In this document: piece after piece, positions 1-8,042 of the stretch | How the letters are laid out: every line of letters starts with the position of its first letter | Position numbering within the stretch: the first letter of the stretch is position 1 | Source: Caballeronia sp. INDeC2 | GTDB lineage: Bacteria; Pseudomonadota; Gammaproteobacteria; Burkholderiales; Burkholderiaceae | Assembly (NCBI RefSeq): GCF_023631325.1 | Contig: NZ_JALQDG010000033.1 | Location: 61,614 to 125,613 of the forward strand | Length of the DNA stretch: 64,000 nt | Reading direction: 5' to 3' | Position numbers and translations under genes: made by a program | The notes under the pieces: model-generated | What the model saw: only the letters and a program-made list of their open reading frames with translations | Databases searched by the model: none | What the model was told of the DNA's origin: nothing

Positions 1-3000
1 ACCCACGAATCTCATCGGGTAGCTTCGCGAGTTGCAGCGCCGTGTCGAAGCGATCTTCATCTAGCGTCGAACAGAGCTCATCGACGAGCGCAAGGTAATC
101 CGCGATCATGCGTCGCTCCGTGCGGCGCTCGGCCGTCTTGCCGAACACATCGAGCGATGTGCCGCGCAAGCGCTTCATCTTCGCCAGCACGCGGAACGCG
201 GGCAGCATCCAGGCGCCGAACGTCTTCTTCACGAGATGACCGTGCTCGTCGCGCTTCGCGAAGAGCGGCGGCGCGAGATGGAACATCAGCTTGTAATCGC
301 GGCCAGGTTCGCCTTCGAACTGCTCGCGCAACTTGTCGAGATACGCGGGATCGGCGTAAAGACGCGCGACTTCGTATTCGTCCTTATAGGCCATGAGCTT
401 CGCGAGATTCACCGCGACCGCGCGCGTGAGCGGCAGCTTTGCGTTCAGCGGCTTTTCCTTCTCGCGGATGCGCTCGATCACGCTGCGATACGAGCGTGCA
501 TACGCTTCGCTTTGATACGCCGTCAGGAAAGCCTCGCGCGTTGCGATCACGGTGTCGAGAGACTCGGGCATCTTCACGACGATCGCATGTTGCGTGGATT
601 TGAGCAGCCCGCCCGCGCCGTGTTGCGCAACGTATCGGCCCCAATCGAACGCGAGCCAGTTCTTCTCTACAGCAACGCCGTTCAATTCGATCGCACGTTT
701 GAGGCTTGCGAGCTCGAGGGGCAACCAGCCCTTCTGCCATGCGAAGCCGAGCAACAGCGGATTCGAATAGATCGTATCGCCGATCAGTTTTAGCGCGAGC
801 GCGTTGGCGTCGATGAACGCGCAGCCCGCTCCGATGCTGTCCGAAAGCGCCTGCTCCGTTTGCGCCGTGGGAAACGTCCATTGCGCATCGGTGACGAATG
901 CGGCGGTCGGCGTCGCGCCGCTGTTGATCGCGGCCTGCGTGATGCCATGCCGCGTGCGCGAGAGCACATCGTTGGATGCCGACACGATCGCGTCGCAGCC
1001 GATCACGAGCCGCGCTTCGCCCGTCGCGATGCGCGTCGCATGCAACGCCTGCGGCTCCGGCGCGATCTGCACGTGGCTCAACACCGCGCCGCCCTTCTGC
1101 GCGAGACCGGCCATGTCGAGCACCGTGACGCCCTTGCGCTCGATATGCGCCGCCATGCCGATCAATCCGCCGATCGTCACGACGCCCGTTCCGCCGACAC
1201 CCGTCACGAGGATGCCGTAAGGCTTCGACAACGCAGGCAATGCCGGCATCGGCAACGCATCGAAATCGGGCCTCGCGCCGCCTGCCGCTTTCGGCTTGCG
1301 AACCTGCGCGCCTTCGGCCGTAACGAAGCTCGGGCAAAAGCCCTTCACGCAAGAAAAGTCCTTGTTGCACGACGACTGATTGATCTTGCGCTTCGTGCCG
1401 AGCGGCGTGTCCATCGGCTCGACGGACAGGCAATTCGATTGCACCGAACAATCGCCACAGCCTTCGCACACGGCATCGTTGATGAACGCCCGGCGTGCGG
1501 GATCCGGATACGTGCCGCGCTTGCGACGGCGGCGCTTTTCCGTCGCGCATGTCTGGTCGTAGATGAGGATGGTCGTGCCTTGAATATCGCGCAGCTCGCG
1601 CTGAATGCGATCGAGCTCATCGCGATGATGCACACTCACGCCTTCTGGCAATGCAGCGTTCGCATCGTATTTCTGCGGCTCGTCCGTCACGATGACGATC
1701 CCCTTCGCGCCTTCCGCGTAGACCTGATGCGCGATCTGCGGCACCGTCAATACGCCGTCGACAGGTTGGCCGCCCGTCATCGCTACCGCATCGTTATAAA
1801 GTATCTTGTACGTGATATTCGCGTTCGCCGCGATCGCCGCGCGCACCGCAAGCAAGCCCGAATGAAAATACGTGCCGTCGCCGAGATTGACGAACACGTG
1901 TTTGTCGCCCGAGAAATGCATCTGGCCGATCCACGCGACGCCTTCGCCGCCCATCTGGCTGAAGGTCTCCGTCTTGCGGTCCATCCACATCGACATGTAA
2001 TGGCAGCCGATGCCCGCGAGCGCGCGCGAACCTTCGGGCACGCGTGTCGACGTGTTATGCGGACAGCCCGAGCAGAACCACGGCTTGCGCTCGACATCCA
2101 CACGCGGCTTGATCGCCTCGCGCTCCTTCGCCTCGATGGTCTCGACACGCGCGAGCATGCGGGCGCGCACATCGGCGGGCAGATCGGCGCGTGCAAGACG
2201 CCGCGCGATGGCCTTCGCGATCAGCGCGGGCGAGAGTTCATAGTGCGCGGGCAACAGCCAGTCGCCGCGCGGCACGGACCATTCGCCGCCTTCGTTGTCC
2301 CGTTCGTCGAACTTGCCGTAGATGCGCGGACGCACGTCCTCGCGCCAGTTATATAGCTCTTCCTTCAGCGCATATTCGAGAATCTGCCGCTTCTCCTCGA
2401 CGACGAGAATCTCTTCGAGACCGGTCGCGAATGCGCGTGCGTCCTGCGCATCGAGCGGCCATACGCAGCCTACTTTCAGCACGCGAAGGCCGATCTGCGC
2501 GCAGGTTTCATCGTCGAGGCCCAGATCGACGAGCGCCTGACGCACGTCGAGATACGCCTTGCCCGCGGTGATGATGCCGAAGCGCGGCTTGTCGGAATCG
2601 ATCACGACGCGATTGAGCTTGTTCGCGCGCACGTAGGCCAGCGCCGCGTACCACTTCTCGTCGAGCAGACGCGCTTCTTGCGCGAGCGGCGAATCGGGCC
2701 AGCGGATGTTGAGGCCGCCATCGGGCATCGCGTAATCGGCCGGCGTGACGATCTCCACGCGATCCGGATCGAGATCGATCGATGCGGTGGATTCGACCAC
2801 ATCGGTCACGCATTTCATCGCGACCCATAGGCCCGAGTAACGGCTCATCGCCCAGCCGTGCAAGCCGTAGTCGAGATATTCCTGCACGTTCGACGGATAC
2901 AGCACCGGAATGCCCGCCGCGATGAACGCATGATCCGACTGATGCGCGACCGACGACGACTTCGCCGCGTGATCGTCGCCTGCGAGCACGAGCACGCCGC

Positions 3001-3436
3001 CGTGCTTGTCGGTGCCTGCCGAATTCGCGTGCTTGAAAACGTCGCCCGTGCGGTCGACGCCCGGGCCCTTGCCGTACCACATGCCGAACACGCCATCGCG
3101 CGTCGCGCCCGGCCATAGATTGACCTGCTGCGTGCCCCAGATCGACGTCGCGGCGAGATCCTCGTTCACGCCCGGCTGGAACACGATGTCGTTGTCCTTC
3201 AGATGCTGCTTCGCCTTCCACAGCGACTGATCGAGCGCGCCGAGCGGAGAGCCGCGATAGCCTGAAATGAAACCCGCCGTATTCAGTCCGGCCTTGCGAT
3301 CGCGCGCCTTTTGCAGCATCGGCAGACGCACGAGCGCCTGTGTGCCGCTGATATAGACGCGGCCTTTCTCCAGCGTGTATTTATCGTCGAGGGAAATGTT
3401 TGCGGCTTCCAGCGCGGCGCGATCGGGTGCGTTCAT
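1..3436 (-). CDS. Indolepyruvate ferredoxin oxidoreductase, fused type (5' part, runs off window)
   Basis: The gene begins with ATG at 3436 and stays open for 1145 codons to the left edge, so the C-terminus is missing; the family is usually about 1150-1200 residues. The enzyme oxidatively decarboxylates aryl or branched 2-oxo acids such as indolepyruvate to acyl-CoA, passing electrons to ferredoxin. Visible landmarks: an N-terminal pyruvate-oxidoreductase-like half, CSGCPHNTSTRVPEG near residue 453, a TPP-type GDGTYFHSG near residue 516, a ferredoxin-like CEGCGDCSVQSNC near residue 655, and a gamma-type domain with VTGVGGTGVVT. The alpha, beta and gamma modules are thus in one chain, as in the proteobacterial fused type. 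It is divergent from a LysR gene 103 bp away that probably controls it. Confidence 0.93.
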   Translation of the reverse strand, partial: MNAPDRAALEAANISLDDKYTLEKGRVYISGTQALVRLPMLQKARDRKAGLNTAGFISGYRGSPLGALDQSLWKAKQHLKDNDIVFQPGVNEDLAATSIWGTQQVNLWPGATRDGVFGMWYGKGPGVDRTGDVFKHANSAGTDKHGGVLVLAGDDHAAKSSSVAHQSDHAFIAAGIPVLYPSNVQEYLDYGLHGWAMSRYSGLWVAMKCVTDVVESTASIDLDPDRVEIVTPADYAMPDGGLNIRWPDSPLAQEARLLDEKWYAALAYVRANKLNRVVIDSDKPRFGIITAGKAYLDVRQALVDLGLDDETCAQIGLRVLKVGCVWPLDAQDARAFATGLEEILVVEEKRQILEYALKEELYNWREDVRPRIYGKFDERDNEGGEWSVPRGDWLLPAHYELSPALIAKAIARRLARADLPADVRARMLARVETIEAKEREAIKPRVDVERKPWFCSGCPHNTSTRVPEGSRALAGIGCHYMSMWMDRKTETFSQMGGEGVAWIGQMHFSGDKHVFVNLGDGTYFHSGLLAVRAAIAANANITYKILYNDAVAMTGGQPVDGVLTVPQIAHQVYAEGAKGIVIVTDEPQKYDANAALPEGVSVHHRDELDRIQRELRDIQGTTILIYDQTCATEKRRRRKRGTYPDPARRAFINDAVCEGCGDCSVQSNCLSVEPMDTPLGTKRKINQSSCNKDFSCVKGFCPSFVTAEGAQVRKPKAAGGARPDFDALPMPALPALSKPYGILVTGVGGTGVVTIGGLIGMAAHIERKGVTVLDMAGLAQKGGAVLSHVQIAPEPQALHATRIATGEARLVIGCDAIVSASNDVLSRTRHGITQAAINSGATPTAAFVTDAQWTFPTAQTEQALSDSIGAGCAFIDANALALKLIGDTIYSNPLLLGFAWQKGWLPLELASLKRAIELNGVAVEKNWLAFDWGRYVAQHGAGGLLKSTQHAIVVKMPESLDTVIATREAFLTAYQSEAYARSYRSVIERIREKEKPLNAKLPLTRAVAVNLAKLMAYKDEYEVARLYADPAYLDKLREQFEGEPGRDYKLMFHLAPPLFAKRDEHGHLVKKTFGAWMLPAFRVLAKMKRLRGTSLDVFGKTAERRTERRMIADYLALVDELCSTLDEDRFDTALQLAKLPDEIRG

Positions 3437-3526
3437 CGGGGCTCGTCTCCGGGTTCGGAAATATGTTTTTTGCCGAGTATAGGAAGCCGGTTCGACATCG
3501 TAAAATCACGAATAAACAACTCTGGT

Positions 3527-3541
3527 ATCTGAAAATCAGAT
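3527..3541. promoter_or_regulatory. LysR-type box ATCTG-N5-CAGAT overlapping the lysR start
   Basis: A perfect 5-bp inverted repeat ATCTG/CAGAT with a T-N11-A arrangement, the classic LysR recognition pattern. The right arm overlaps the ATG at 3540 of the regulator itself. It lies 91 bp upstream of the divergent oxidoreductase start. Direct autorepression is inferred; binding is not shown. Confidence 0.5.
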
Positions 3542-4445
3542 GGCCTTCGATCTCACGCTCAGGCAATTGCGCTACTTCGTGGCCGCCGCGCAAACCGGTC
3601 AGTTCTCGATGGCGGCGACGAACGAGCACGTATCGCAATCGGCGATAACCAACGCGGTTCTCGCGCTCGAAAGCGCGTTGGGCACGAAGCTCTTCGAGCG
3701 CCTGCCGCAAGGCGTCGCACTGACGCCCGACGGTCAGGACTTTCATAACCACGCGCGCCGCGTGCTCGACGCCGCCCGCGACGCGATGCACATGCCGCCA
3801 TTTCGTGCGCACGACATGCGCGGCGTCGCGCGTATCGCGGCGTCGTATACGGTGCTCGGATATTTCTTGCCGGAATTGCTCGCGCGCTTTCGTGCGACGT
3901 ATCCGTTCATCGATTTCGATCTGCGCGACATGGAGCGGCCGCAGATCGAAGAGGCGGTGGCGAACGGCGATGTCGATATCGGCGTCGTGCTGCTATCGAA
4001 TCTGCAGCGGCCTAATCGTTTCGACAGTCAGGTGTTGATGCGTTCGCGCCGGCAGTTGTGGGTCGCACCGATGCATCCGCTCGCCCAGCAGCAGGCGGTA
4101 TCGCTGAAGGACATCGCCGCGCATCCTTACATTCTCATCACCGTCGATGAAGGCGAGCAATCCACGATGCGCTATTGGCACAAGAAGCGCCTCGAACCGG
4201 ACATCGCGTTTCGCACGAGTTCGATGGAGGCGCTGCGCGGACTAGTGGCGCACGGCTTTGGCGTCACTGTGCTGTCGGATATGGTGTTTCGGCCGTGGTC
4301 GCTCGAAGGCAAGCGCATCGAGGCGCGGCCCGTGAACGACGCCATTCCTCATATGGAAGCGGGCATGATCTGGCGCAAGGGCGCGACGTTGAGCGCGCCG
4401 TCGACCGCCGTGCAGCAGTTTCTGATTCACGCGTGCGGTGCTTGA
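3540..4445 (+). CDS. LysR-family transcriptional regulator
   Basis: The 301-residue product has the LysR architecture: a winged helix-turn-helix at about residues 5-65 (LRQLRYFVAAAQTGQFSMAA, then VSQSAITNAVLALE) followed by a two-lobed periplasmic-binding-like effector domain to the C-terminus. Its divergent orientation to the indolepyruvate ferredoxin oxidoreductase gene suggests that it senses an aryl or branched-chain 2-oxo acid or related metabolite, which is inference. The start at 3540 has no convincing Shine-Dalgarno and is overlapped by a palindromic T-N11-A box, so the gene may be autoregulated. The gene ends 7 bp before the convergent ampC-like gene. Confidence 0.92.
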   Translation: MAFDLTLRQLRYFVAAAQTGQFSMAATNEHVSQSAITNAVLALESALGTKLFERLPQGVALTPDGQDFHNHARRVLDAARDAMHMPPFRAHDMRGVARIAASYTVLGYFLPELLARFRATYPFIDFDLRDMERPQIEEAVANGDVDIGVVLLSNLQRPNRFDSQVLMRSRRQLWVAPMHPLAQQQAVSLKDIAAHPYILITVDEGEQSTMRYWHKKRLEPDIAFRTSSMEALRGLVAHGFGVTVLSDMVFRPWSLEGKRIEARPVNDAIPHMEAGMIWRKGATLSAPSTAVQQFLIHACGA

Positions 4446-4452
4446 TCATGCC

Positions 4453-5631
4453 TCAGTGTCCGCCGGCCAGCGACGTGACGATCGCATACGCGGCCTTCAC
4501 GCGCTCCTCGTTCGGGATGTTCCGGTTCGCCAGCATCACGATGCCCACACGCGCCTTCGGCACGAACGCGATATAGCTTCCGAAGCCGTTGGTCGAGCCG
4601 GTCTTGTTGATCCACACGTCGTCACGCGGGGCTTGCGGCGGATCGATCCGCGTGATGGGTGTTGCGTTCAAGATCATTTCGGCTGCGTTTCCGTCGATCA
4701 GCGACTGCAACGCAGCCGGATATGGATACTGCTCCCAGATGAGATCCTGCGTCATTGGCCCCGCCTGGAAATAGCCCGTATGCGTGGCATCTACGGCACG
4801 CTGATAGGCAGGATCGATGCGGACCATGTTCATGTTGATCTGCAAAAAGCGTGTCATGTCGGCGGCCGTCGATCTCACGCCGTAGGCTTCGGAGGACAAC
4901 ACGCCGCCTTTCATGCGGATCGGCGCGTCGTCTTTCGCATAGCCTTGCGCGTAGTCGCGCTGCTTCGAAGCGGGCACGTCTATAAAGCTGTGCTTCAAGC
5001 CGAGCGCGGGAAAAAGGCGCGTTTGCATCAGCGTATCGAAGTCCTCGTTCATGCTCTTCGCCGTGATCAGCCCGAGCGTGCCGATGCCCGGATTCGCATA
5101 AGTGCGGATCGTGCCGGGCGGCTGAGCCGGACGCCACGTCCTGAAGTACTGCATGAGCTGCGCGTCGTCGTGAATCTCGTCGGGCACTTGAAGCGGCAGG
5201 CCGCCTGGCGTGTGCGTGCCGAGATTCAACAACGTCACCTTGCCGAACGCCGTGCCGTCGAGCGACGGAAGATGCTTGCTCACCGCATCGTTCAATGAAA
5301 GGTCGCCTTCGATCTGCGCATAGGAAGCGAGCGTTGCGGTGAACGTCTTGCTCACCGAGCCGAGTTCGAAAAGCGTATCGCGCGTGACGGGCTGATTCGT
5401 CGCCTTCGACGCCACGCCGTAGTCGAATACATACGGTTTGCCATCCACGACGACGCCCACCGCCATGCCCGCGATGCCATGCAGCGCCATCAGCGGCTTG
5501 ATGGTTCGATCGACCGTCTGTTTGATTCTCGCGGTATCGCTATCGGCTGCGAGCCCGGCGCAGGACATCGCGCCAAAAGAAAATATGGCTGCCGCCAAAA
5601 GACTCGACGCACGTAACGCACGTAACTTCAT
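4453..5631 (-). CDS. ampC: Class C (AmpC-type) beta-lactamase
   Basis: The 392-residue secreted serine hydrolase has a signal peptide at about residues 1-29 (AGLAAD region). All three class C signatures are present: S92-V-S-K95 with the catalytic serine and lysine, the tyrosine motif Y178-A-N180, and K343-T-G345 near the C-terminus. Enzymes of this family hydrolyse penicillins and cephalosporins in the periplasm. The reading frame is open well upstream to about 6105, but that part is antisense to the regulator; the ATG at 5631, just before a clear signal sequence, is the sensible start. It is divergent from an AmpR-type regulator across 108 bp, the arrangement of inducible ampC systems. Confidence 0.95.
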   Translation of the reverse strand: MKLRALRASSLLAAAIFSFGAMSCAGLAADSDTARIKQTVDRTIKPLMALHGIAGMAVGVVVDGKPYVFDYGVASKATNQPVTRDTLFELGSVSKTFTATLASYAQIEGDLSLNDAVSKHLPSLDGTAFGKVTLLNLGTHTPGGLPLQVPDEIHDDAQLMQYFRTWRPAQPPGTIRTYANPGIGTLGLITAKSMNEDFDTLMQTRLFPALGLKHSFIDVPASKQRDYAQGYAKDDAPIRMKGGVLSSEAYGVRSTAADMTRFLQINMNMVRIDPAYQRAVDATHTGYFQAGPMTQDLIWEQYPYPAALQSLIDGNAAEMILNATPITRIDPPQAPRDDVWINKTGSTNGFGSYIAFVPKARVGIVMLANRNIPNEERVKAAYAIVTSLAGGH

Positions 5632-5641
5632 CGTCTTGATC

Positions 5642-5672
5642 CTTCGTTCTGGTTTGCATGATTGGAACGAAG
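5642..5672. promoter_or_regulatory. Candidate AmpR operator between ampC and ampR
   Basis: A perfect 8-bp inverted repeat, CTTCGTTC at 5642-5649 and GAACGAAG at 5665-5672, separated by 15 bp. It sits 10 bp upstream of ampC and 67 bp upstream of ampR in the divergent promoter region, where AmpR binds in known systems. The sequence itself was not matched to a published AmpR site. Confidence 0.45.
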
Positions 5673-5739
5673 CGAAATATCCGCTCTTTTTCGCGCGTCG
5701 ACAATCGAGGATAATTTGCCGCACGCAATAGAAAATCTT

Positions 5740-6621
5740 ATGCGAACCATGCGCCCACATCTTCCGCTGAATGCACTGCGCGCGTTCGAAGCGTCCGCGC
5801 GGCATCTGAGCTTCACGCGCGCCGCGCAGGAACTGAACGTGACGCAGGCCGCCGTCAGCCAGCAAGTGCGCGCGCTCGAGGAACGGCTCGGCACGCCGCT
5901 CTTCAGACGCCTGCCGCGCGGCCTGAACGTCACCGATGAAGGCCGCGCGCTCCTGCCCGTGCTGAGCGATGCGTTCGGACGCATCGAAGCCGTGCTCAAG
6001 CAATTCGAAGGCGGGCATTTTCATGAAGTGCTGACCGTGGGCGTTGTCGGTACGTTCGCGGTCGGCTGGCTGATGCCCCGGCTGAAGGCGTTTCGCGAGA
6101 CGCATCCGTTCGTCGAATTGCGGCTCTTAACGCATAACAATCTCGTCGATCCGGCGTCGGAAGGACTCGACTTCGCGATTCGCTTCGGTACGGGCATCTG
6201 GCCTGCGACGCATAACACGCCGCTGCTCGATGCGCCGCTCGCCGTGTTATGCGCGCCCGATATCGCGCGCCGCCTCGCCAAACCCTCCGATCTCGCGAAC
6301 GAAGTGCTGCTGCGTTCCTATCGCGCCGACGACTGGACCGACTGGTTCGCCGCCGCCGGCCTCGATGCATGGACAATGAACGGCCCCGTCTTCGATTCGT
6401 CGCGTCTCATGGTGGAAGCGGCAGTGCAAGGCGCGGGCGTCGCGCTCGCGCCGCCGCGCATGTTTGTGCGCGAGTTGCAGGCGGGGCTGCTCGTGCAGCC
6501 GTTCGACATCGAAGTGAAGACCGGCGGTTACTGGCTCACGTGGCTCAAGTCGCGAAAGCTTTCGCACGGCATGCGGCTCTTTCGCGACTGGATCGTCGCG
6601 CAGGCTACGGAAGCGCCTTGA
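5740..6621 (+). CDS. ampR: AmpR-type LysR regulator of the beta-lactamase
   Basis: The 293-residue protein starts like enterobacterial AmpR (LPLNALRAFEASARHLSF at residues 8-25) and keeps the AmpR-type effector region, including GVVGTFAVGWLMPRL and THNNLVDPASEGLDFAIRFG. AmpR proteins are about 291 residues and respond to muropeptides and UDP-MurNAc-pentapeptide to switch ampC on or off. The frame is open from 5662, but the ATG at 5740 (or the second ATG at 5749) gives the AmpR-like length and leaves the intergenic promoter free. It is divergent from ampC, so control of that gene is strongly implied. Confidence 0.92.
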   Translation: MRTMRPHLPLNALRAFEASARHLSFTRAAQELNVTQAAVSQQVRALEERLGTPLFRRLPRGLNVTDEGRALLPVLSDAFGRIEAVLKQFEGGHFHEVLTVGVVGTFAVGWLMPRLKAFRETHPFVELRLLTHNNLVDPASEGLDFAIRFGTGIWPATHNTPLLDAPLAVLCAPDIARRLAKPSDLANEVLLRSYRADDWTDWFAAAGLDAWTMNGPVFDSSRLMVEAAVQGAGVALAPPRMFVRELQAGLLVQPFDIEVKTGGYWLTWLKSRKLSHGMRLFRDWIVAQATEAP

Positions 6622-6628
6622 TGAGGCT

Positions 6629-7390
6629 TCAACGCCGCGCGCGACGCCTACCCGCAGCCCAGTCGTCCGCGAGCGGCACGGACGAGAACAGCAACAGCAA
6701 CGCGGCAAGCGGCACGGTCGTCGCAAAGCCGAGATGCGCGAAGCCGATCGCGCCCGCGAATCCGCCGAGAATGAACATCGAAAAGAGCGAGCTCAGCAGC
6801 AAGAGACGCCCGTGATTCGCGCGCACATAACCGGCATCGTGCCGCGCGATGCCGCGGTTCCAGTACAGACTCTTGCCGATTTCGATACCGATGTCGGTGA
6901 CGAGTCCGGTCACGTGCGTGGTGCGAATCTCGGCCTTCGAGATTTTCGTGATCATTGCGTTTTGCAGGCCCATGACGAAACACAGCAGCGCGACGGTCAA
7001 CGGCACGTCCCACACACGATGCGTCTCCAGATTCGCGCCGAGGATGCCGAACACGAGCAAAAGCGCGGCTTCGAGCAAAAGCGGCGTGGCGAACACGCTA
7101 TGCGCCCGCCGCTGTCGTCCCCAGTTGATGAGCACGGCCGAAGTCGCGGCCCCGCTGACAAAGGCGCCGACCGCGCCGATTGCGGAAAAGACGAGCGCCA
7201 CCTGGCCGAGCACGAGGTTATCCGCGATCGACGACACGAGTCCCGACATGTGCGACGTGTATTGCCCCACCGCGAGAAAGCCGCCCGCGTTCGCCGCGCC
7301 CGCGACGAAGGCGAGCGCGCAGCCCAGGCGCCGGTTGGCGGAATCGGTGCGGCTGGGCGAAGTCAGGCCCCGGAGATAGGCGATCGGCAT
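6629..7390 (-). CDS. DUF1275 (YoaK-type) membrane protein
   Basis: The 253-residue integral membrane protein has about six hydrophobic segments and the family-typical start FVAGAANAGGFLAVGQYTSHMSG, followed by TTHVTGLVTDIGIEIG in the middle. The function of DUF1275/YoaK proteins is unknown; they are usually found as single genes. I chose the ATG at 7390; an in-frame GTG at 7429 would add 13 residues and neither has a good ribosome binding site. It is convergent with ampR (7 bp gap) and divergent from the MarR gene. Confidence 0.85.
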   Translation of the reverse strand: MPIAYLRGLTSPSRTDSANRRLGCALAFVAGAANAGGFLAVGQYTSHMSGLVSSIADNLVLGQVALVFSAIGAVGAFVSGAATSAVLINWGRQRRAHSVFATPLLLEAALLLVFGILGANLETHRVWDVPLTVALLCFVMGLQNAMITKISKAEIRTTHVTGLVTDIGIEIGKSLYWNRGIARHDAGYVRANHGRLLLLSSLFSMFILGGFAGAIGFAHLGFATTVPLAALLLLFSSVPLADDWAAGRRRARR

Positions 7391-7487
7391 GGCGGCGCGG
7401 GCAGAAGGGTCGAGCCGAAAAGATAGCACGACAATTTGCGTGCCCGATGATCGTTTCTGCGCACGTCGACCGAAAAATCATAAGTCG

Positions 7488-7520
7488 ATAGCATGCTAAC
7501 GAATAAACATCTCGTATAAT
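7488..7520 (+). promoter_or_regulatory. MarR/SlyA-like box and -10 element of the efflux operon
   Basis: ATAGCATGCTAA at 7488-7499 contains a perfect 10-bp palindrome and resembles the SlyA/MarR consensus TTAGCAAGCTAA. A perfect TATAAT follows at 7515-7520. The ATG of the MarR gene is only 8 bp beyond the -10, so transcription would start at or next to the start codon, giving a leaderless mRNA. The operator would cover the -35 position. Confidence 0.5.
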
Positions 7521-7528
7521 CCGGCCCC

Positions 7529-8038
7529 ATGACCACCCTCGACATTTTGCGCCGCTCCGTGAGCAGCACGCTCGTGCTTGCCGCGCGACGCTGGCGTCGC
7601 ACGAGCCACGGCGTGCTCGCCTCGTATGGCGTGTCGGAAGCATGCGCCGTGCCGCTTCTCACGGCGAACCGGCTCGGCGAGGCGGTGCGTCAGGTGACGC
7701 TCGCGGAGCATGTCGGCATCGAGGGGCCATCGCTCGTGCGTCTGCTCGATCAGCTTTGCGCGGCAGGCCTCGTGCGACGCGACGAAGATCCTGAAGACAA
7801 GCGCGCGAACACCATCACGCTCACGGAAGAAGGCCGCGCGGTCACCGCGCTTATGGAAGAGCGTCTCGTCACGCTGCGCGCGCGGCTTCTGAAGGGCGTG
7901 AGCCGAAAAGATCTCGAAACGACGCTGCGCGTGCTCCACGCATTCAGCGCGTCGCCGGATGCAAAGCTGCTCGCCGCGCTCGAAGCGCTCGACGACACCG
8001 CGAAGGCTGCCCGCTCGGCGGCGAAGCGCGGAGCATAG
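7529..8038 (+). CDS. MarR-family transcriptional regulator
   Basis: The 169-residue protein has a winged helix-turn-helix of MarR type: VTLAEHVGIEGPSLVRLLDQ followed by the wing region LVRRDEDPEDKRANTITLTE, typical of regulators that respond to phenolic or organic ligands. It is the first gene of an efflux operon and ends 4 bp before the FUSC gene, so it most likely represses the operon until an aromatic compound binds. No Shine-Dalgarno precedes the ATG and a consensus -10 lies just 8 bp upstream, so the message may be leaderless. Confidence 0.92.
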   Translation: MTTLDILRRSVSSTLVLAARRWRRTSHGVLASYGVSEACAVPLLTANRLGEAVRQVTLAEHVGIEGPSLVRLLDQLCAAGLVRRDEDPEDKRANTITLTEEGRAVTALMEERLVTLRARLLKGVSRKDLETTLRVLHAFSASPDAKLLAALEALDDTAKAARSAAKRGA

Positions 8039-8042
8039 CGCC

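Noticed and set aside
860..2356. Long plus-strand open frame of about 498 codons
   Set aside because: It is antisense to the conserved indolepyruvate oxidoreductase coding sequence and is Arg/His/Ala-rich, as shadow frames in GC-rich DNA are.
5632..6105. In-frame upstream extension of ampC
   Set aside because: It is antisense to ampR and would remove the signal peptide from the N-terminus.
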